Part shown: piece by piece, positions 9,778 to 21,356 of the stretch
How the letters are laid out: the number at the start of each line of letters is the position of its first letter
Position numbering within the stretch: position 1 is the first letter of the stretch
Source: Tieghemostelium lacteum
Lineage: Eukaryota > Evosea > Eumycetozoa > Dictyosteliales > Raperosteliaceae
Reading direction: 5' to 3'
Length of the DNA: 64,000 nucleotides
Assembly (NCBI GenBank): GCA_001606155.1
Contig: LODT01000037.1
Location: 1,612,001 to 1,676,000 of the forward strand
The notes under the pieces: generated by a model
Told to the model about the DNA's origin: nothing
Databases searched by the model: none
Seen by the model: only the letters and a program-made list of their open reading frames with translations
Program-made: the position numbers and the translations under genes

Positions 9778-11098
9778 TTATTTACAAGTTGGATAGTGTT
9801 GTTTAATTGATGGAAGAGTTGAGAATGTTGCTGAGCATTTAGGACATGACATTGACCCATGATGTAATGCCTCATATTTCTTTATATCAAGCTATATATT
9901 ACAATATAAAAGTTAGTTACGAACAACATCAAATATATATCATACTAGTAGAAAGAATTTGTTAACATACAGTAATCTTTGAATTCTTATTCAAATTATC
10001 AATAAAATCATTAAATGGTATAAAAAAGTCAGTTGTAAATGATATCCAATGTTCTTTTTTCTTTAAACCAGCACCAGAGAAATCCTTTGATATCGAATGT
10101 AAATGAAGTTGTTTCATAGATGGAATAGCATGAAATCCAAATTTGAATTCCTCTTGTTGTCGTTTTTCATTAATACCCAATGATTCAAGATATTTCTTTG
10201 AATCTCTATACATCTCCTCCAGTAAAGGTATATCATCCTTTGTCAATCCTGAAAATTTATTATACTAATTACAAAATTAGTATCACAATAATGACATTTT
10301 AACCTCCACTTCAACTTACAGTCCTTCTTGGCATTGTTAAAAAGTGATATTTTGATTTTGGATATTTATCTCTTATCATTACTACATTATCATTATAGAA
10401 TACAACATCATCTTTATGATCCTCTGGTCTCTGACAGTATGGTAATAATAGATCACTCCAACCTCCAAATCCACCACTTTTTGCTGCTGGTTTAATAGTT
10501 GTCTTATTAGATGGATTATTGTTGTTATTTGATGTTGTAGTAGTTGTTGTGGTAGTAGTTGTTGTTTTTGGAATTGAATTATTTATTGTATCAGTTGATG
10601 ATGGTTGTGATAATGTATCTTGGATTTCAAGTTTTAAAGAAACAGTTGAAGCTTCAGGTCCTAAGAAAGATATGATATCATTATTTTGTACTGGATAATA
10701 TCTGTTTAATAGTAAATGTTCACCTAAAATATCTTTTACGTCTAATTGGTTTTTATCATTATTGACTTCTGATGATCTTTTCAGATATGTTGGATTTACT
10801 GATCCAATCTAGAATATAAATAGAAATATTAACATAATATTGAACATTTATAATTGAAATTTAAAATACTAACATTATTTAAATATATATTCTTATTCTG
10901 TACAATTAATTCAATTTGAGATTTACTAATATAGTTGTTGTCTTGTAATTTTAAACCCTCTGTTAATCTACCTATAGCAGTTACAGTATTGTCATTGATA
11001 TGAATACATCCCTCACTATCAAGTCTCTTTAAGGTTACTAAAAAATTATTAGATGTTAAGTTACTCATGAATCGTTGGATTTTACTTCGAATAAACAT
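9778..11098 (-). CDS. aptx: Aprataxin (FHA-HIT-zinc finger)
   Basis: DNA-repair hydrolase that removes AMP from abortive ligation ends. Four exons: 11098-10874, 10808-10320, 10264-9971 and 9891-9778, with introns of 65, 55 and 79 nt. The joined protein has 373 residues. The N-terminus is an FHA-like fold (VTAIGRLTEG, YISKSQIEL, then IGSVNPTYL completed by splicing). A Thr/Asn linker follows, then the HIT domain (VVMIRDKYPKSKYHFLTMPR, GFHAIPSMKQLHLHSISKDF, KEHWISFTTDFF) and a C-terminal finger, C-x2-C-x12-H-x4-C. The histidine triad reads Q290-L-H292-L-H294; many aprataxins have histidine at the first position. A downstream ATG at 11068 (MSNLTSN) is an alternative start. The upstream gene on the same strand is uracil-DNA glycosylase. 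Confidence 0.9.
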
Positions 11099-11177
11099 AT
11101 GAACGAATAAATAAAAAAAAAATATTTCTTAGAAAATCAAAGATATCTTAATTAAATGGGTTGGTGGTTGGCTAGAT

Positions 11178-11230
11178 CTATTTATTATTATTATTATTGT
11201 CAGTTTTCCTGTTTAGGTTGTCATTATTGA

Positions 11231-11297
<67 letters not shown>

Positions 11298-12503
11298 GAT
11301 ATTATTATTATTTATTAAAATCCAATCTATTGGTGATTGATTATTTTGAATTAATATACTGTTAGCTAAACTAAAATGTCGACAACCAAAAAAACCTTTT
11401 AAAGCAGAGTATGGAGATGGATGAGAGGCAGTGAGTATAGTATGATTTTCTTTATCAATGAGTATAGACTTTTCCTGGGCATGTTTTCCCCAGAACATAA
11501 ATATGATTCCTTTTCGTTCTTTGGACAGTAGTGTTAATGCCTTGTCAGTGAACTGCTCCCAACCTTTATTAATATGCGATTGAGGTGACCCATTACGAAC
11601 TGTCAAGCAACTATTTAATAAAAGTACACCTTGAAGAGCCCACTTCTCTAAATCTCCATGTTCAATATTTTGAAACTGGAGACCGAGATCAGATTGAAGC
11701 TCAGTGTATATATTGGTGAGATAGGATGGTAACTGTTTAGAAGTCCCACCAACAGAGTATGATAATCCATTAGCTTGGTCGTTAGTAGATGGAGGATCAC
11801 TACCCAAAATAACGATTTTAGTTTGGTCAAAAGGAGTCAAATTAAAACATCTAAATATATTCTCTACACTAGGTGATATTACAACACCACTTTCTTTCTC
11901 ATCTTCTAAGAACTTTAATAGTGATTGGAAGTATTCTCTATCAAACTCACCTTCCAATCTCTGCTTCCATCCGCGCTCTTTTAATGATTCTTTTATCTCT
12001 TGACTATAGGTTTTTGATATCTGTTTAATAGGTGTTATTGCTATATATTCATTGTTTGTAATTTGATGTCTCTTATTAAATCCAATACTAATACTATTAC
12101 TATTTTCATTATTATTATTATTTTGAAATTTATCGGTAATATCTTGAAAAGTCTTATCAGTTTCAGTGTAGTTTACAGGTACTATTATCAAGTTACCAGT
12201 ATTATTAGGGAATGATAAAAACTTTGGTGGAGGAGGTATATGATAGGTAGTGACGTTATTTAAATAGTTAAAGTTATTTTCAAATTCATTCTCATAAATC
12301 TGAGTTTTTCTTTTCTTATTATCTATGTTATTATTGCTATTGTTGTTATTGTTATTGTTAAATGTACAGTTTATATCGTTACTAGAAATATCCATTTTAG
12401 TGACAAATGTAGAAGATGTTGAGTTTTTATAAATATTCTCGTGTGTATTAAAGTAATTATTATTGTTATTTGTAGTTGGGCTATTGATATATTGGTGAAC
12501 CAT
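11178..12503 (-). CDS. ung: Uracil-DNA glycosylase, family 1, altered motif
   Basis: Removes uracil from DNA at the start of base excision repair. Single exon, 441 residues. The first 160 are Asn-rich and low complexity, and the C-terminus is a long AAT-coded Asn run. The catalytic core spans residues about 165-395. GWKQRLEGEFDREYFQSLL opens the fold; the water-activating loop is GSDPPSTNDQANGLSYSV at 234-251. VLLLNSCLTVRNGSPQSH and GWEQFTDKAL follow, then TASHPSPYSALKGFFGCRHF with the catalytic His at 361. The usual GQDPYH is GSDPPS here: Asp236 is kept, but the Tyr that excludes thymine and the His next to it are Pro and Ser. The gene lies 79 bp upstream of aprataxin on the same strand. Confidence 0.9.
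11210..11335 (-). repeat. (AAT)n microsatellite coding poly-Asn
   Basis: A nearly pure ATT/AAT trinucleotide run inside the 3' end of the uracil-DNA glycosylase frame, read as poly-Asn broken by single Ile or Asp codons. Similar coding AAT runs occur at about 25848-25900 and 26648-26680 (CXC protein) and 31368-31404 (ABCG N-terminus). Such runs are expected to vary in length between strains. Confidence 0.85.
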
Positions 12504-12904
12504 TATTCATAATATTATGTCTATATGTGAGTGTTTATATGATCTAATTATTTATATTAAAAAACTATTATTTTTAGTCAAACAATAGAATGAGCATCAT
12601 TGAATTAAAAAGGGTATTTTTAAAAATATATTTGTTTTAAAGTGTATTTGATGAATGTGTTTTAAAGTGTGTTTTGGTTTGTATATATCAAAATTAAAAA
12701 AAAAAAAAAATTTTTCAGTGGATTCCATTTGGATTTTATTAGAAAATGTATTTGACAAAAATTCATTGCGAACTGTACTACGATTAACTAATTACATATC
12801 ATATGGAAAACTCTACTTCTCATTAATGTTAATTTCAATGAATTAAAATTTTTAAATGATTTAATTTATTTTTTTTTTTATTTTGGTAATTTCGATAGAG
12901 AGAC

Positions 12905-13457
12905 ATGCCCAGAATAAAGACTGGGAGAAAAAAAGAACCTGAAGGTTTTGAGGTTCTGAAAGCAACTTTAGATGAATTTGAAGAAAAAATGATTGAGGGT
13001 AAGTTTTTTAAAATACATTTTTGTGGATTATGGATACTAATGATTGAATTCAGCACAAAACGAACCTCACGAAGGTAAAAGAAAAGCAGAAACAACATGG
13101 CCAATACTACAGATACATCACCAAAGATCTAGATATATATATGAAATGTACTACAAAAAAGGTCAAATTTCTAAAGAAGTTTATGACTATTGTTTATTTG
13201 AGAAATATGCAGATGCAAATCTAATTGCAAAATGGAAAAAAGTATGTAATATTACTACTTTATATGAAACTGAATCAGTTTTAGCTAACACTATTTGTAT
13301 TTAGTCTGGTTATGAAAGATTATGTTGTTTAAAATGTATACAAAAAAGAGATTCACAATCAACATGTATATGTAGAGTACCAAAAGAAAAATTGGATCAA
13401 AAAGGTGATTTTGAATGTCAAGCTTGTGGATGTGTGGGATGTGCAAGTGGTGATTAG
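12905..13457 (+). CDS. bud31: BUD31 / G10 spliceosomal protein
   Basis: Core component of the activated spliceosome. Three exons: 12905-12998, 13054-13241 and 13305-13457, with introns of 55 and 63 nt. The joined protein has 144 residues, the same as human BUD31. Landmarks are [18 protein letters not shown] at the N-terminus, [48 protein letters not shown] across the second splice, and the Cys-rich zinc-binding end ([34 protein letters not shown]). All expected cysteine clusters are present. Upstream is the divergent glycosylase gene. Confidence 0.95.
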
Positions 13458-13817
13458 TTTATAAGTTAGAAATGAATTTCTTATCCTTTGTATATACCAA
13501 CACGCAATATAATGTTATTATAGTCATGAGTATCAAGGTTTTAGATTGGTAAAAATCTTTTAACAAAGTTATAATAAACATATCAAACTACCACCCTCTC
13601 TATATTCTAGAGATTTAATATTTATCTCAATTCATATAAGACTTCACTCTTAACACAATTCCAAAAAAAAAGATTATGGTAAATTCAAAGATTTTTCGTT
13701 TATAAGTATAAAAAAAACACAGTAGACAGATAAGGAGTGGATTAATTTTTTTGTGATATTTTCTTTTCTTATTTTATATAAAGCTGTTTCCTAATTTATT
13801 TATATAAATAAAATTTC
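13458..13817. other. Intergenic, 3' ends of BUD31 and RPS29
   Basis: 360 bp between convergent stop codons. It is AT-rich with a few A runs; no RNA gene, repeat or strong hairpin was seen. Confidence 0.5.
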
Positions 13818-14062
13818 TTAACGGTACTGTTGTGGAGAAAAAAGAAATAAAATAGGGTTAGAATAAAAGTTGAGGTTGTAAGGGTAGATAAATAGAAACT
13901 TACTTTGTGGAAACCGATAGCTTCAGCGTTGGCACGGAAACATCTTCTGCACATCATAAGACCGTATTTTCTGATAATACCATGGTGATTACCACAGTTT
14001 CTACAGGTTCTGGATCCTGGACCGAATTCTCTTGGATGAGATAACCATAATTCTCTTGCCAT
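13818..14062 (-). CDS. rps29: 40S ribosomal protein S29 (uS14)
   Basis: Small-subunit zinc-finger ribosomal protein. Two exons, 14062-13904 and 13826-13818, split by a 77-nt intron (GTAAGT...CAACAG). The second exon holds only the last two codons and the stop (Tyr-Arg-stop). The joined protein has 55 residues: [55 protein letters not shown]. The four zinc cysteines (C-x2-C...C-x2-C) are present. Reading through the intron would wrongly add about 35 residues. A G-rich motif, GGTGTGGGTT, lies 72 bp upstream of the ATG. Confidence 0.95.
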
Positions 14063-14694
14063 CTTATCTATTATTGAATAAATATAATATTAATAATCTG
14101 AAATTATAAAATAAAAACATTATCACAATTAGGGGTGTGGGTTATTTAATCGATTTGGCATTCTAATGTCATTGGTGATTTTTCTAAATATCCAAAATCA
14201 TATTATAATTCAAATATTTGTTATTGTTATTATTATTTTCATCATTCTTTAATGTTATTGTCTTTTAAGCTCCAATTTGTTGAAAATTATAATGTTTAAG
14301 TGAATGTTATGATATTGATTGTTTTGTTTTTGCCAATATTCCCACTAAATTTGCCATCTACCAATTTAAATAACCCTATATTGTGATTTGTTTAATAATG
14401 TTTTAAAAGGGATCTGTAACACTAACGTTTATAGGTGCTTCAAAAAATTTCACTAAGAATCAAAAAGAAAAAAAAGAAAAAAATCGAATGAAAAAAAAAT
14501 TTTGTCGTAATGCTTGGTTTTTGATCAATTGTGTAAAAGTTGTGTAAAAATTTTAGATATGTGATGGGAAAGATAGTGTGGAGCATACGAAAATGACCCT
14601 TTTTAAAATATATTATAGATACATTATTTGAATTTTTTTTATTTTAATTGTTATTTGTACATTTAATCTTTACATTTTGAATGAGTTACCAAAG
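14063..14694. promoter_or_regulatory. RPS29 upstream region and MOB4 3' region
   Basis: 632 bp without a gene. Close to RPS29 is GGTGTGGGTT (14134-14143), a dictyostelid G-box-like element. A slightly more GC-containing stretch lies at about 14555-14605. Scanned for tRNA-like arms and snRNA sequence; none was recognised. Confidence 0.35.
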
Positions 14695-15532
14695 TTACTT
14701 TATAATTAAAGCTGATTTTGGTATTAAATTATAATCTAAACTAAATTTTACAAATCTTTGACATAATCGAGTTTTGGATTCAAAGTCATCATATAGTTCT
14801 CTGTGGTGATAATATGCATGTGCAAATATTCTGTATAAACGTCTGGCTATAGATTGAAAATGTTTAATTGATGTTTGTTGAATTTCAATTCTATATATAA
14901 ACATTTGGTGTTAGTGTTTGACCTTTACCATATCATGAATGTGTTATATCACTAATTTTACCTTTTTGGAAAATTTTTCTCACTATTTAATAAAGCTGCT
15001 GTTGAATCTAAAGTATGAATTATATAATCTATTGCTGAACACTGGTTTTATGTTTTGTTAAGGTTTTATGTGTTAATTATCTATAATAGGTATGTATATT
15101 AGGTATTTAAAGATATAGGCATACCTCTTGAGTTGTTTTGTGAGATGCACATAAAAACAACCAATCATCAGTTGCTTTCATTTGTGGACATGTTTTAGAG
15201 TTACAAATATCCTTAAACAGTACTGTAAAATGATTTAATTCTAATGTAAATTGTCTAATTTGTTCATATTGCCATACATTCTCATCTTGTGTTTCTGGCT
15301 TATCTAAAATAGCTGCTATATTTGATTCATCTGTTCCTGTTATTCAATATGTTAATTATCATCATCATTCATCATTAATAATATTGGTGATGGTTATGTG
15401 ATATATACTAATTTTATCTTGTATATATTCTTGTGTGGCATAATTGCTTTCATTTTGTTCATAAACTGTGGGTTGCCACTTATATAGGTCACTATTTTTA
15501 GTGCCTGGTCTATTTCTTCGAACTGTTGTCAT
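14695..15532 (-). CDS. mob4: MOB4 / phocein, STRIPAK subunit
   Basis: MOB-family adaptor of the STRIPAK phosphatase-kinase complex. Four exons: 15532-15409, 15336-15125, 15041-14962 and 14890-14695, with introns of 72, 83 and 71 nt, all in phase, giving 203 residues. Landmarks are TTVRRNRPGTKNSDLYKW, ATQEYIQDKIRTDESNIAAIL across the first splice, WQYEQIRQFTLELNHF, CPQMKATDDWLFLCASHK, ECSAIDYIIHTLDSTAALLN, then RRLYRIFAHAYYHHRELYDD and CQRFVKFSLDYNL. The zinc ligands (Cys, Cys, His, His) are kept. It is shorter at the C-terminus than human MOB4 (225). An in-frame ATG at 15553 would add seven residues; 15532 is chosen because homology begins there. Confidence 0.93.
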
Positions 15533-16523
15533 TTCAAGTACTAAATTATTCAATATAAAAAAAAAAAAAAAAAATAAAATAAAATGAAAATATCATTTAA
15601 ATTATTATAAAATCAATATATATAATTAAATTTATTATTATTCATTGAATTTATCCTTTCTCTAGATTATTTATTTATATTTCAAAAATTCATTCTTAAA
15701 TAAAAAATATAATATGTTATAAAGATTTTTTATAATTTAAAATATCTTTTATAAATGTTATTAATAACAAATTCAAAATTCTAATATGTTAACAGGTATA
15801 TTTATATGTAATTTATTAATTAAATATAATATTTGACTATGTTTATTAGTTACCATAAACTTTCGTTTTTTTATATTCGTCAAAAATTATGAATCTAAAT
15901 TTTGTTTATTTAGATTATGAATCTCGGTTCATTTTCTCAATAACATTTTTAGTAATATGTATATTCCAGCACTGATGTTATATATAGAGAAATACCTTCA
16001 AATTGATTTATCTTCGGGTAATTCGCATATTTGATTGCTAGAGAAAGCTGAGCTGGCCTTTAATAATTTAATGAAATAATCTAAAAAAACTAGTCTAAAA
16101 CTATATGATTCATTGATCCCATTAGGACTGATCCATCATATGAAAGAATAAACGGTGTATGTTGTGATCTATTAACCACTTGCAACTGAGTTTATGACTT
16201 TCATTCTCTCCCAAATAAAGAGACTCTTTTTTTTTAAAGTTTTGTAAAAATTTGAAGAAGATTTTTTTTTAATTTCATTACATTTATTTATTTGTACATC
16301 ATTGACACCATTTTATAAAATCTTATTATAAAATTATTATAACTCGGACTAAGTATAGCTAAACGAAACACAGCAGTATTGTTTTTTTGAGTGTGTGTTT
16401 TAAAAATCAACACATTTTTTTTAAACATTCAGTCAGCACCACTCTGTTTTAAAATATATATACAGCATAGTACTTTAGAGCGCATTGTTGTAATACTATA
16501 ACAACTGTACGAGAGTAGAGAAA
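15533..16523. other. 1-kb divergent intergenic region
   Basis: Between MOB4 (minus) and the C2-ANK kinase (plus). The left half is plain AT-rich. From about 15960 to 16230 the sequence becomes more complex and contains the snoRNA candidate described separately. It also has a 7-bp perfect inverted repeat, ATATGAT/ATCATAT, at 16103-16109 and 16135-16141. The last 200 bp before the kinase ATG are T runs and a CA/GT-rich promoter-like stretch. Confidence 0.4.
15966..16056 (+). ncRNA. Candidate C/D-box snoRNA
   Basis: A 91-nt segment has the outline of a box C/D snoRNA. A terminal stem CCAGC (15966-15970) pairs exactly with GCTGG (16052-16056). CTGATGT at 15972-15978 keeps the UGAUG core of box C. 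CTGA at 16048-16051 directly abuts the 3' stem as box D should. TTGATTG near 16031 could be a weak C'. Box C differs from RUGAUGA at its first and last positions, and no target rRNA site was identified, so the call is tentative. Confidence 0.35.
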
Positions 16524-19500
16524 ATGAGTAAAAAAGGAAGCTCAACTATCATTGGTGTTGTATCTCTAGAGGGTATGTTTTCAACATTTGGATATTTTTA
16601 GAATTTGAATATATATATTTACAAATTTGATATTTTGTATATGAATAAAGTATTGGAAGGAAGGAATTTAATACCTATGGATAGTGATGGAAAAAGTGAT
16701 CCATATTGTGTATTCCTAGTAGGTGATAAAAAGAAAAAGACTAAATCAGTAAAACATACTCTAAATCCAAAATGGGAGAATGAAGCATATGAATTGTAGG
16801 TATTAGGTAGTTGGAGATTTAGGATAGATATGTGTACTTATATTATTATCATTTATGTAATATATTACAGTCAGATAGATGATAAATTACAACATTTTAC
16901 AATTGAGGTTTATGATTGGGACAGATTTTCAAGTGATGATAGAATGGGTATGGTGCAGGTATCGGTAGATGAGTTTCAGAGGTATACAGAGGAGATGAAA
17001 AAATGGTATACATTGGTACCTATTAAACCTGATGACAAGGTATCAGGTGAGATTAAACTTAAAATCAAATATGAAAAGATTGGAACACATTCCACACCAT
17101 CTTTATTGACTCATGGAACTAGTACTTCTAATTTACATGGTCACCATCACCACCATCATCAATTACAAGAGGTAAATATACCACCACTACACTACCCACA
17201 CTTCAAATTTCTAGAAATTTTACAAAATACTAACATACTAGTCGACTATTTCTAAAGAAACCATTGATAAAATATATAAAAGAGGGTGATATAATGGGAA
17301 TTGAGACATTGGTAGCTAAATCAAAGATTGATTATAATGTTTGCGATTTGGAAGGAACACCATCCATTCATTTAGCAGCAGCTAGTAATAATTTGGCACT
17401 TATGAATGTATTATTAAAAGGATCAGAGTTAAAGATTTCATGTAAAGATACACACGGAAACAATGCATTGCACATCTTGGCTCATAACTGTACAAATATA
17501 ATGAATGAAGATATCATTTTGAAATTTATTGAAAAGGGATGTTCAGTAACTGACGAAAACCTTCTTGGTGAGACACCACTTCACAAGGCATGTCTATCTC
17601 AAATTCACAAGCCAATTGTAATTGAGACTCTATTAGATAAAGGTTCAAATATTAATGCGTAAGTTAGCATTTATTCACTATTCTCAATCAATCGAAAACA
17701 TTCTAACTCTTTTTTATTTCAAACACAGAACTAATAAAAATGGAGATACAGCATTACATTATGCAATTAAATTGGGTAGAGTTGATTTTGTGTCACTGTT
17801 GATACAACGTGGTGCTGATTTTACTAAAGAAGGTGGAAAACCTGTTCCCAAGAAACCAATGGATTTGGCATTGGAGTTGGCTAATCAATCAATTGTAAAT
17901 AAAATTAAACAGGCTCAAGGTATGTAGAATTTGGGTTTAGAGAGGAAGGGATAGATAGGGAATACTAACTAATAGGGTGACTATTCAATAGAAATAACAG
18001 ATTGGTTAAATAATTTACAGTTAGAGTCATTGGTAGGAATATTTCTACAAAATGAATTATATCTAGATGTTGTACCAGATATTGATGATTCTACATTGGA
18101 TAGATTGAATATAACTATAACAGGTCACAGAACTAAATTAATGAGAGCTGTGAAGAGACTAAAAGGAATGTCATCAATTAGCGGAAGTTCTGAGAATTTA
18201 AATAATCTCTCTCATGGTTCTAATTCTGGTATTGTAAATAGACCATCTTCTGTATCAATGCCACCAACACCTCTTCATTTAAATAATAATAATAGTAATA
18301 GTAATATACCTCCTTCTCAAGCTACCACTAGTAGTCATGGAAGTAATAGTAATCATAATAGTCACAATAGTACAAATACACCAACAACCACAACAACAAC
18401 AACAACAACTACATCAACGACAACACCTTCATCGACAATAACTACAGAACAAACAAGCACAACAAATGGAAATACTAATAATAATAATAATGATGAATTT
18501 GAATCAGAATTATCACAATTGAGACATGTACATTTATCAGAGAATGATGAATGGATTATAGATGAAAGTTATTTGAAATTTGGACCATTATTGGGTACTG
18601 GTGCTAGTGGTAAAGTTTATAAAGGTTTTTATAAGGATCAAGAGGTGGCAATTAAGGTTTTGAAATCATTTTCAGATCCAAAAGATAGAGCAGAGTTTAA
18701 GAAGGAATTTCAAATTGTAAGTTCATTGAGAGCACCTGGTGTTGTGTATTTCTATGGTGCTGGTTTCAAGGATAAACTATGTATTGTAATGGAATATTGC
18801 TCAAGAGGTTCATTGTATCATATTCTAAAAGATGAATCTTGGATATTCACTTGGGATCGTTTCTTTTCATTGGCTAGTCAGGCAATTAGTTCACTTAACA
18901 GTCTACATGAATATTCACCACAGGTTTTACATAGGGATTTGAAATCTCTCAATTTCCTGGTCACTGAAAATTGGACTGTAAAAATTTGTGATTTTGGACT
19001 TTCGAGATTTGATACCTGTTCCAATATTGAAACTCTGGGAAAACTCAGAGGAACCTATGCCTATGTAGCTCCTGAGGTTTACTTTGGAACAAAGTACACT
19101 ACAAACTCTGATGTCTACTCGATGGGTATGATTCTCTGGGAGATGTTGTATAGGTGTGTAAATGGTCTTTACCAATTCCCATATCAAGAGTATAGTCATT
19201 TGAAATTTGATTATCAGATTCTAATAAGCTCTGCAAAGAAAGATGTCAGACCTTCATTCCCAAAGAATTCACCACCTTCTCTGGTGGAACTCATTCAAAG
19301 AACTCTTTTGAAAGAGTCTTCATCACGTCCTTCCACCATTCAGTTCCTACAGGCGTTACAAAAGATACAAGAGGAATATGAGAATAATAGAGCAGATTGG
19401 GATGCTTTGAGATCTACTCCATTCCATCCAGATAGTGAAAACTTTAATAAATCACCTCAATCAACTGCAGCTACAGTCTCATCAGCCACTGGATCACCTT

Positions 19501-19724
19501 CATCCGTTTCATCAGCAACTACTGAATCAATTGTTAAACAACCTATTTTACCATCTATAGTAGAGAATAGTAGTGAACCTGTTCAAGTTGCAACCACAGA
19601 AAGTATTAAAACACCAACATCAATGTTTAAAGAACAAATTATGACTCGTAATAGATCTACTTCATCTCCTATCAATCCAAACTTTTTTGTTAAACCTACT
19701 GAAAGTGAATTAGGAAAAAAATAA
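16524..19724 (+). CDS. C2-ankyrin-SAM-TKL protein kinase
   Basis: Six exons: 16524-16572, 16651-16795, 16871-17171, 17258-17658, 17729-17919 and 17992-19724, with introns of 70-86 nt, all in phase. The joined protein has 939 residues. Order of domains: C2 ([54 protein letters not shown]); a His run; ankyrin repeats ([51 protein letters not shown]); SAM ([30 protein letters not shown]); a Ser/Thr/Asn linker; then a TKL-type kinase with [11 protein letters not shown] near residue 564, [24 protein letters not shown] and YVAPEVYF. All catalytic residues are present. The aspartates of the C2 domain suggest calcium-dependent membrane binding. Likely a signalling kinase; substrate unknown. Confidence 0.88.
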
Positions 19725-19734
19725 CACCATCTCC

Positions 19735-19736
<2 letters not shown>

Positions 19737-19771
<35 letters not shown>

Positions 19772-19832
19772 TAACAATAACAAAATCAATAAATTTAATA
19801 AATTGTATTTCAAATCAAGGGGTTGTTCCCCT
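19737..19832. repeat. (ATA)n run and GC hairpin in 3' gap
   Basis: Between the kinase stop and the cyclophilin ATG lies an AATAATAAT-type run (about 19735-19780). A compact hairpin follows at 19818-19832, AGGGG-TTGTT-CCCCT. The hairpin stands out in AT-only DNA and may mark the 3' end of the kinase transcript; that role is inference. Confidence 0.4.
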
Positions 19833-19894
19833 AATCGATTTTAATTTTTTATTGTAATTTTATTTTATCATTTTCATTTTGGTAAATTTCAAAA

Positions 19895-21232
19895 ATGGTA
19901 AACCAAAGAACTTTCTTTGATATTGAAATTGACAAGAAAGCAATTGGAAGAGTGGTTTTTGAACTTTATAATCACGATGTACCTAGAACAACAGAGAATT
20001 TTAGATGTCTTTGTACAGGTGAGAAAGGTTTATCTGAAAAGACTAGACTACCATTACACTTTAAAGGTTCACAATTTCACAGGATTATAAAGGATTTTAT
20101 GATACAAGGTGGAGATTTTCAGAATTCAAATGGAACAGGTGGTGAGTCAATCTATGGAAAGAAATTTGATGATGAGGCTTTTAAATACAGACATTCTGAA
20201 CCATATTTATTGAGTATGGCAAATATGGGCCCTAATACCAATGGTAGTCAATTCTTTATAACTACTGCCCCTGCTCCTCATTTAGATGGTAAACATGTCG
20301 TATTTGGTAGAGTTGTAAGTGGAAAGGAGGTTATTGACATTTTAAATGCCACAAGAACTGATCAAAAAGATAAACCTTATGCTGAGGTATCTATAGCACA
20401 TTGTGGTGAACTAGTACTTAAGTCCCAATTAAAGAAACCTGTTAAACCTGAGGATGAGTCAAAGGAATCTGAATCTGAGTCTGATTCTGAAACCTCCTCA
20501 TCTGAAGAGGAACGTAAACGAAGAAAAAAAGAGAAAAAGGATAAAAAGAAAAAGAGAAGATCAAAAGAAAAGAGAAAATCAAAGAGACATAGTGATTCAG
20601 ATACAACTGATGACAGTGATTCTGATGATGAAGACAATATAAAAAAGAAATCAAAAAAACATAAAAAAAGAGGACGTTCACCTAGTAGATCTAGATCAAG
20701 ATCACCTGGTAAAGAGAAGAAAAAACATCATAAAAAGGAAAAATCAAGATCAAGATCAAGGTCATCTTCTGTTGACTTATTAAAAGATAGATATAAACCA
20801 CTTTATAAAACACCCGTTGTACAACAACATTCAGGTGATTCTAAAGTTAAAGGGAGAGGTTCTGTAAAATATCATTCACATAGCAGTAATAGTAGAGATT
20901 ATAGAGATTATAGAGAAATTAGAGAGAGTAGAGATTATAGAGATTATAGAGAAAATAGAGATAGTAGGGACAGAGATTACAGAGATACAGAGAGATCACA
21001 CAATGACTTTAGTAGAGATAGAAGGGATTATAGAGATTTAGATTTTGATAATAAGAATAGTAATAATAATACCGATAATAATTATGATTTACCTGATAGA
21101 TCAAAGAAAATAGAACAACAGACAAAAGAAAAGAAATTTATGACACCAGAAGAAGAGGAAGCCGAATTGGATAGAGAATTAGAGGAATATAAAAAAAAAC
21201 GAGATGAACCAATTGAAGAAGAAAATAATTAA
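19895..21232 (+). CDS. SR-rich cyclophilin (PPIG/CYP63-like)
   Basis: Nuclear peptidyl-prolyl isomerase linked to splicing factors. Single exon, 445 residues. Residues about 8-172 are a full cyclophilin domain: [48 protein letters not shown] with the catalytic Arg, [17 protein letters not shown] and [12 protein letters not shown]. His replaces the CypA Trp before LDGKHV, as is usual in the large nuclear cyclophilins. The remainder is acidic-Ser, Lys-rich and Arg-Ser rich, then a run of SRDYRDYRE-type repeats (about residues 330-375) and a charged C-terminus. This resembles PPIG/SR-Cyp in animals and CYP63 in plants. No intron was seen. Confidence 0.88.
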   Translation: MVNQRTFFDIEIDKKAIGRVVFELYNHDVPRTTENFRCLCTGEKGLSEKTRLPLHFKGSQFHRIIKDFMIQGGDFQNSNGTGGESIYGKKFDDEAFKYRHSEPYLLSMANMGPNTNGSQFFITTAPAPHLDGKHVVFGRVVSGKEVIDILNATRTDQKDKPYAEVSIAHCGELVLKSQLKKPVKPEDESKESESESDSETSSSEEERKRRKKEKKDKKKKRRSKEKRKSKRHSDSDTTDDSDSDDEDNIKKKSKKHKKRGRSPSRSRSRSPGKEKKKHHKKEKSRSRSRSSSVDLLKDRYKPLYKTPVVQQHSGDSKVKGRGSVKYHSHSSNSRDYRDYREIRESRDYRDYRENRDSRDRDYRDTERSHNDFSRDRRDYRDLDFDNKNSNNNTDNNYDLPDRSKKIEQQTKEKKFMTPEEEEAELDRELEEYKKKRDEPIEEENN

Positions 21233-21356
21233 ATTAAGTATTACTTTGAATAACAAATAAACTTAGTGATATTTTGGACAGTTCATTGAATGACAATAAG
21301 ATTATTTTACAATAATTTTTTGTTTTGGATATTTGCATATTTAGTTTTTCGAATGA

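Noticed and set aside
16103-16141. Second snoRNA or hairpin RNA
   Set aside because: A 7-bp inverted repeat is present, but box C and box D do not fall at the stem ends.
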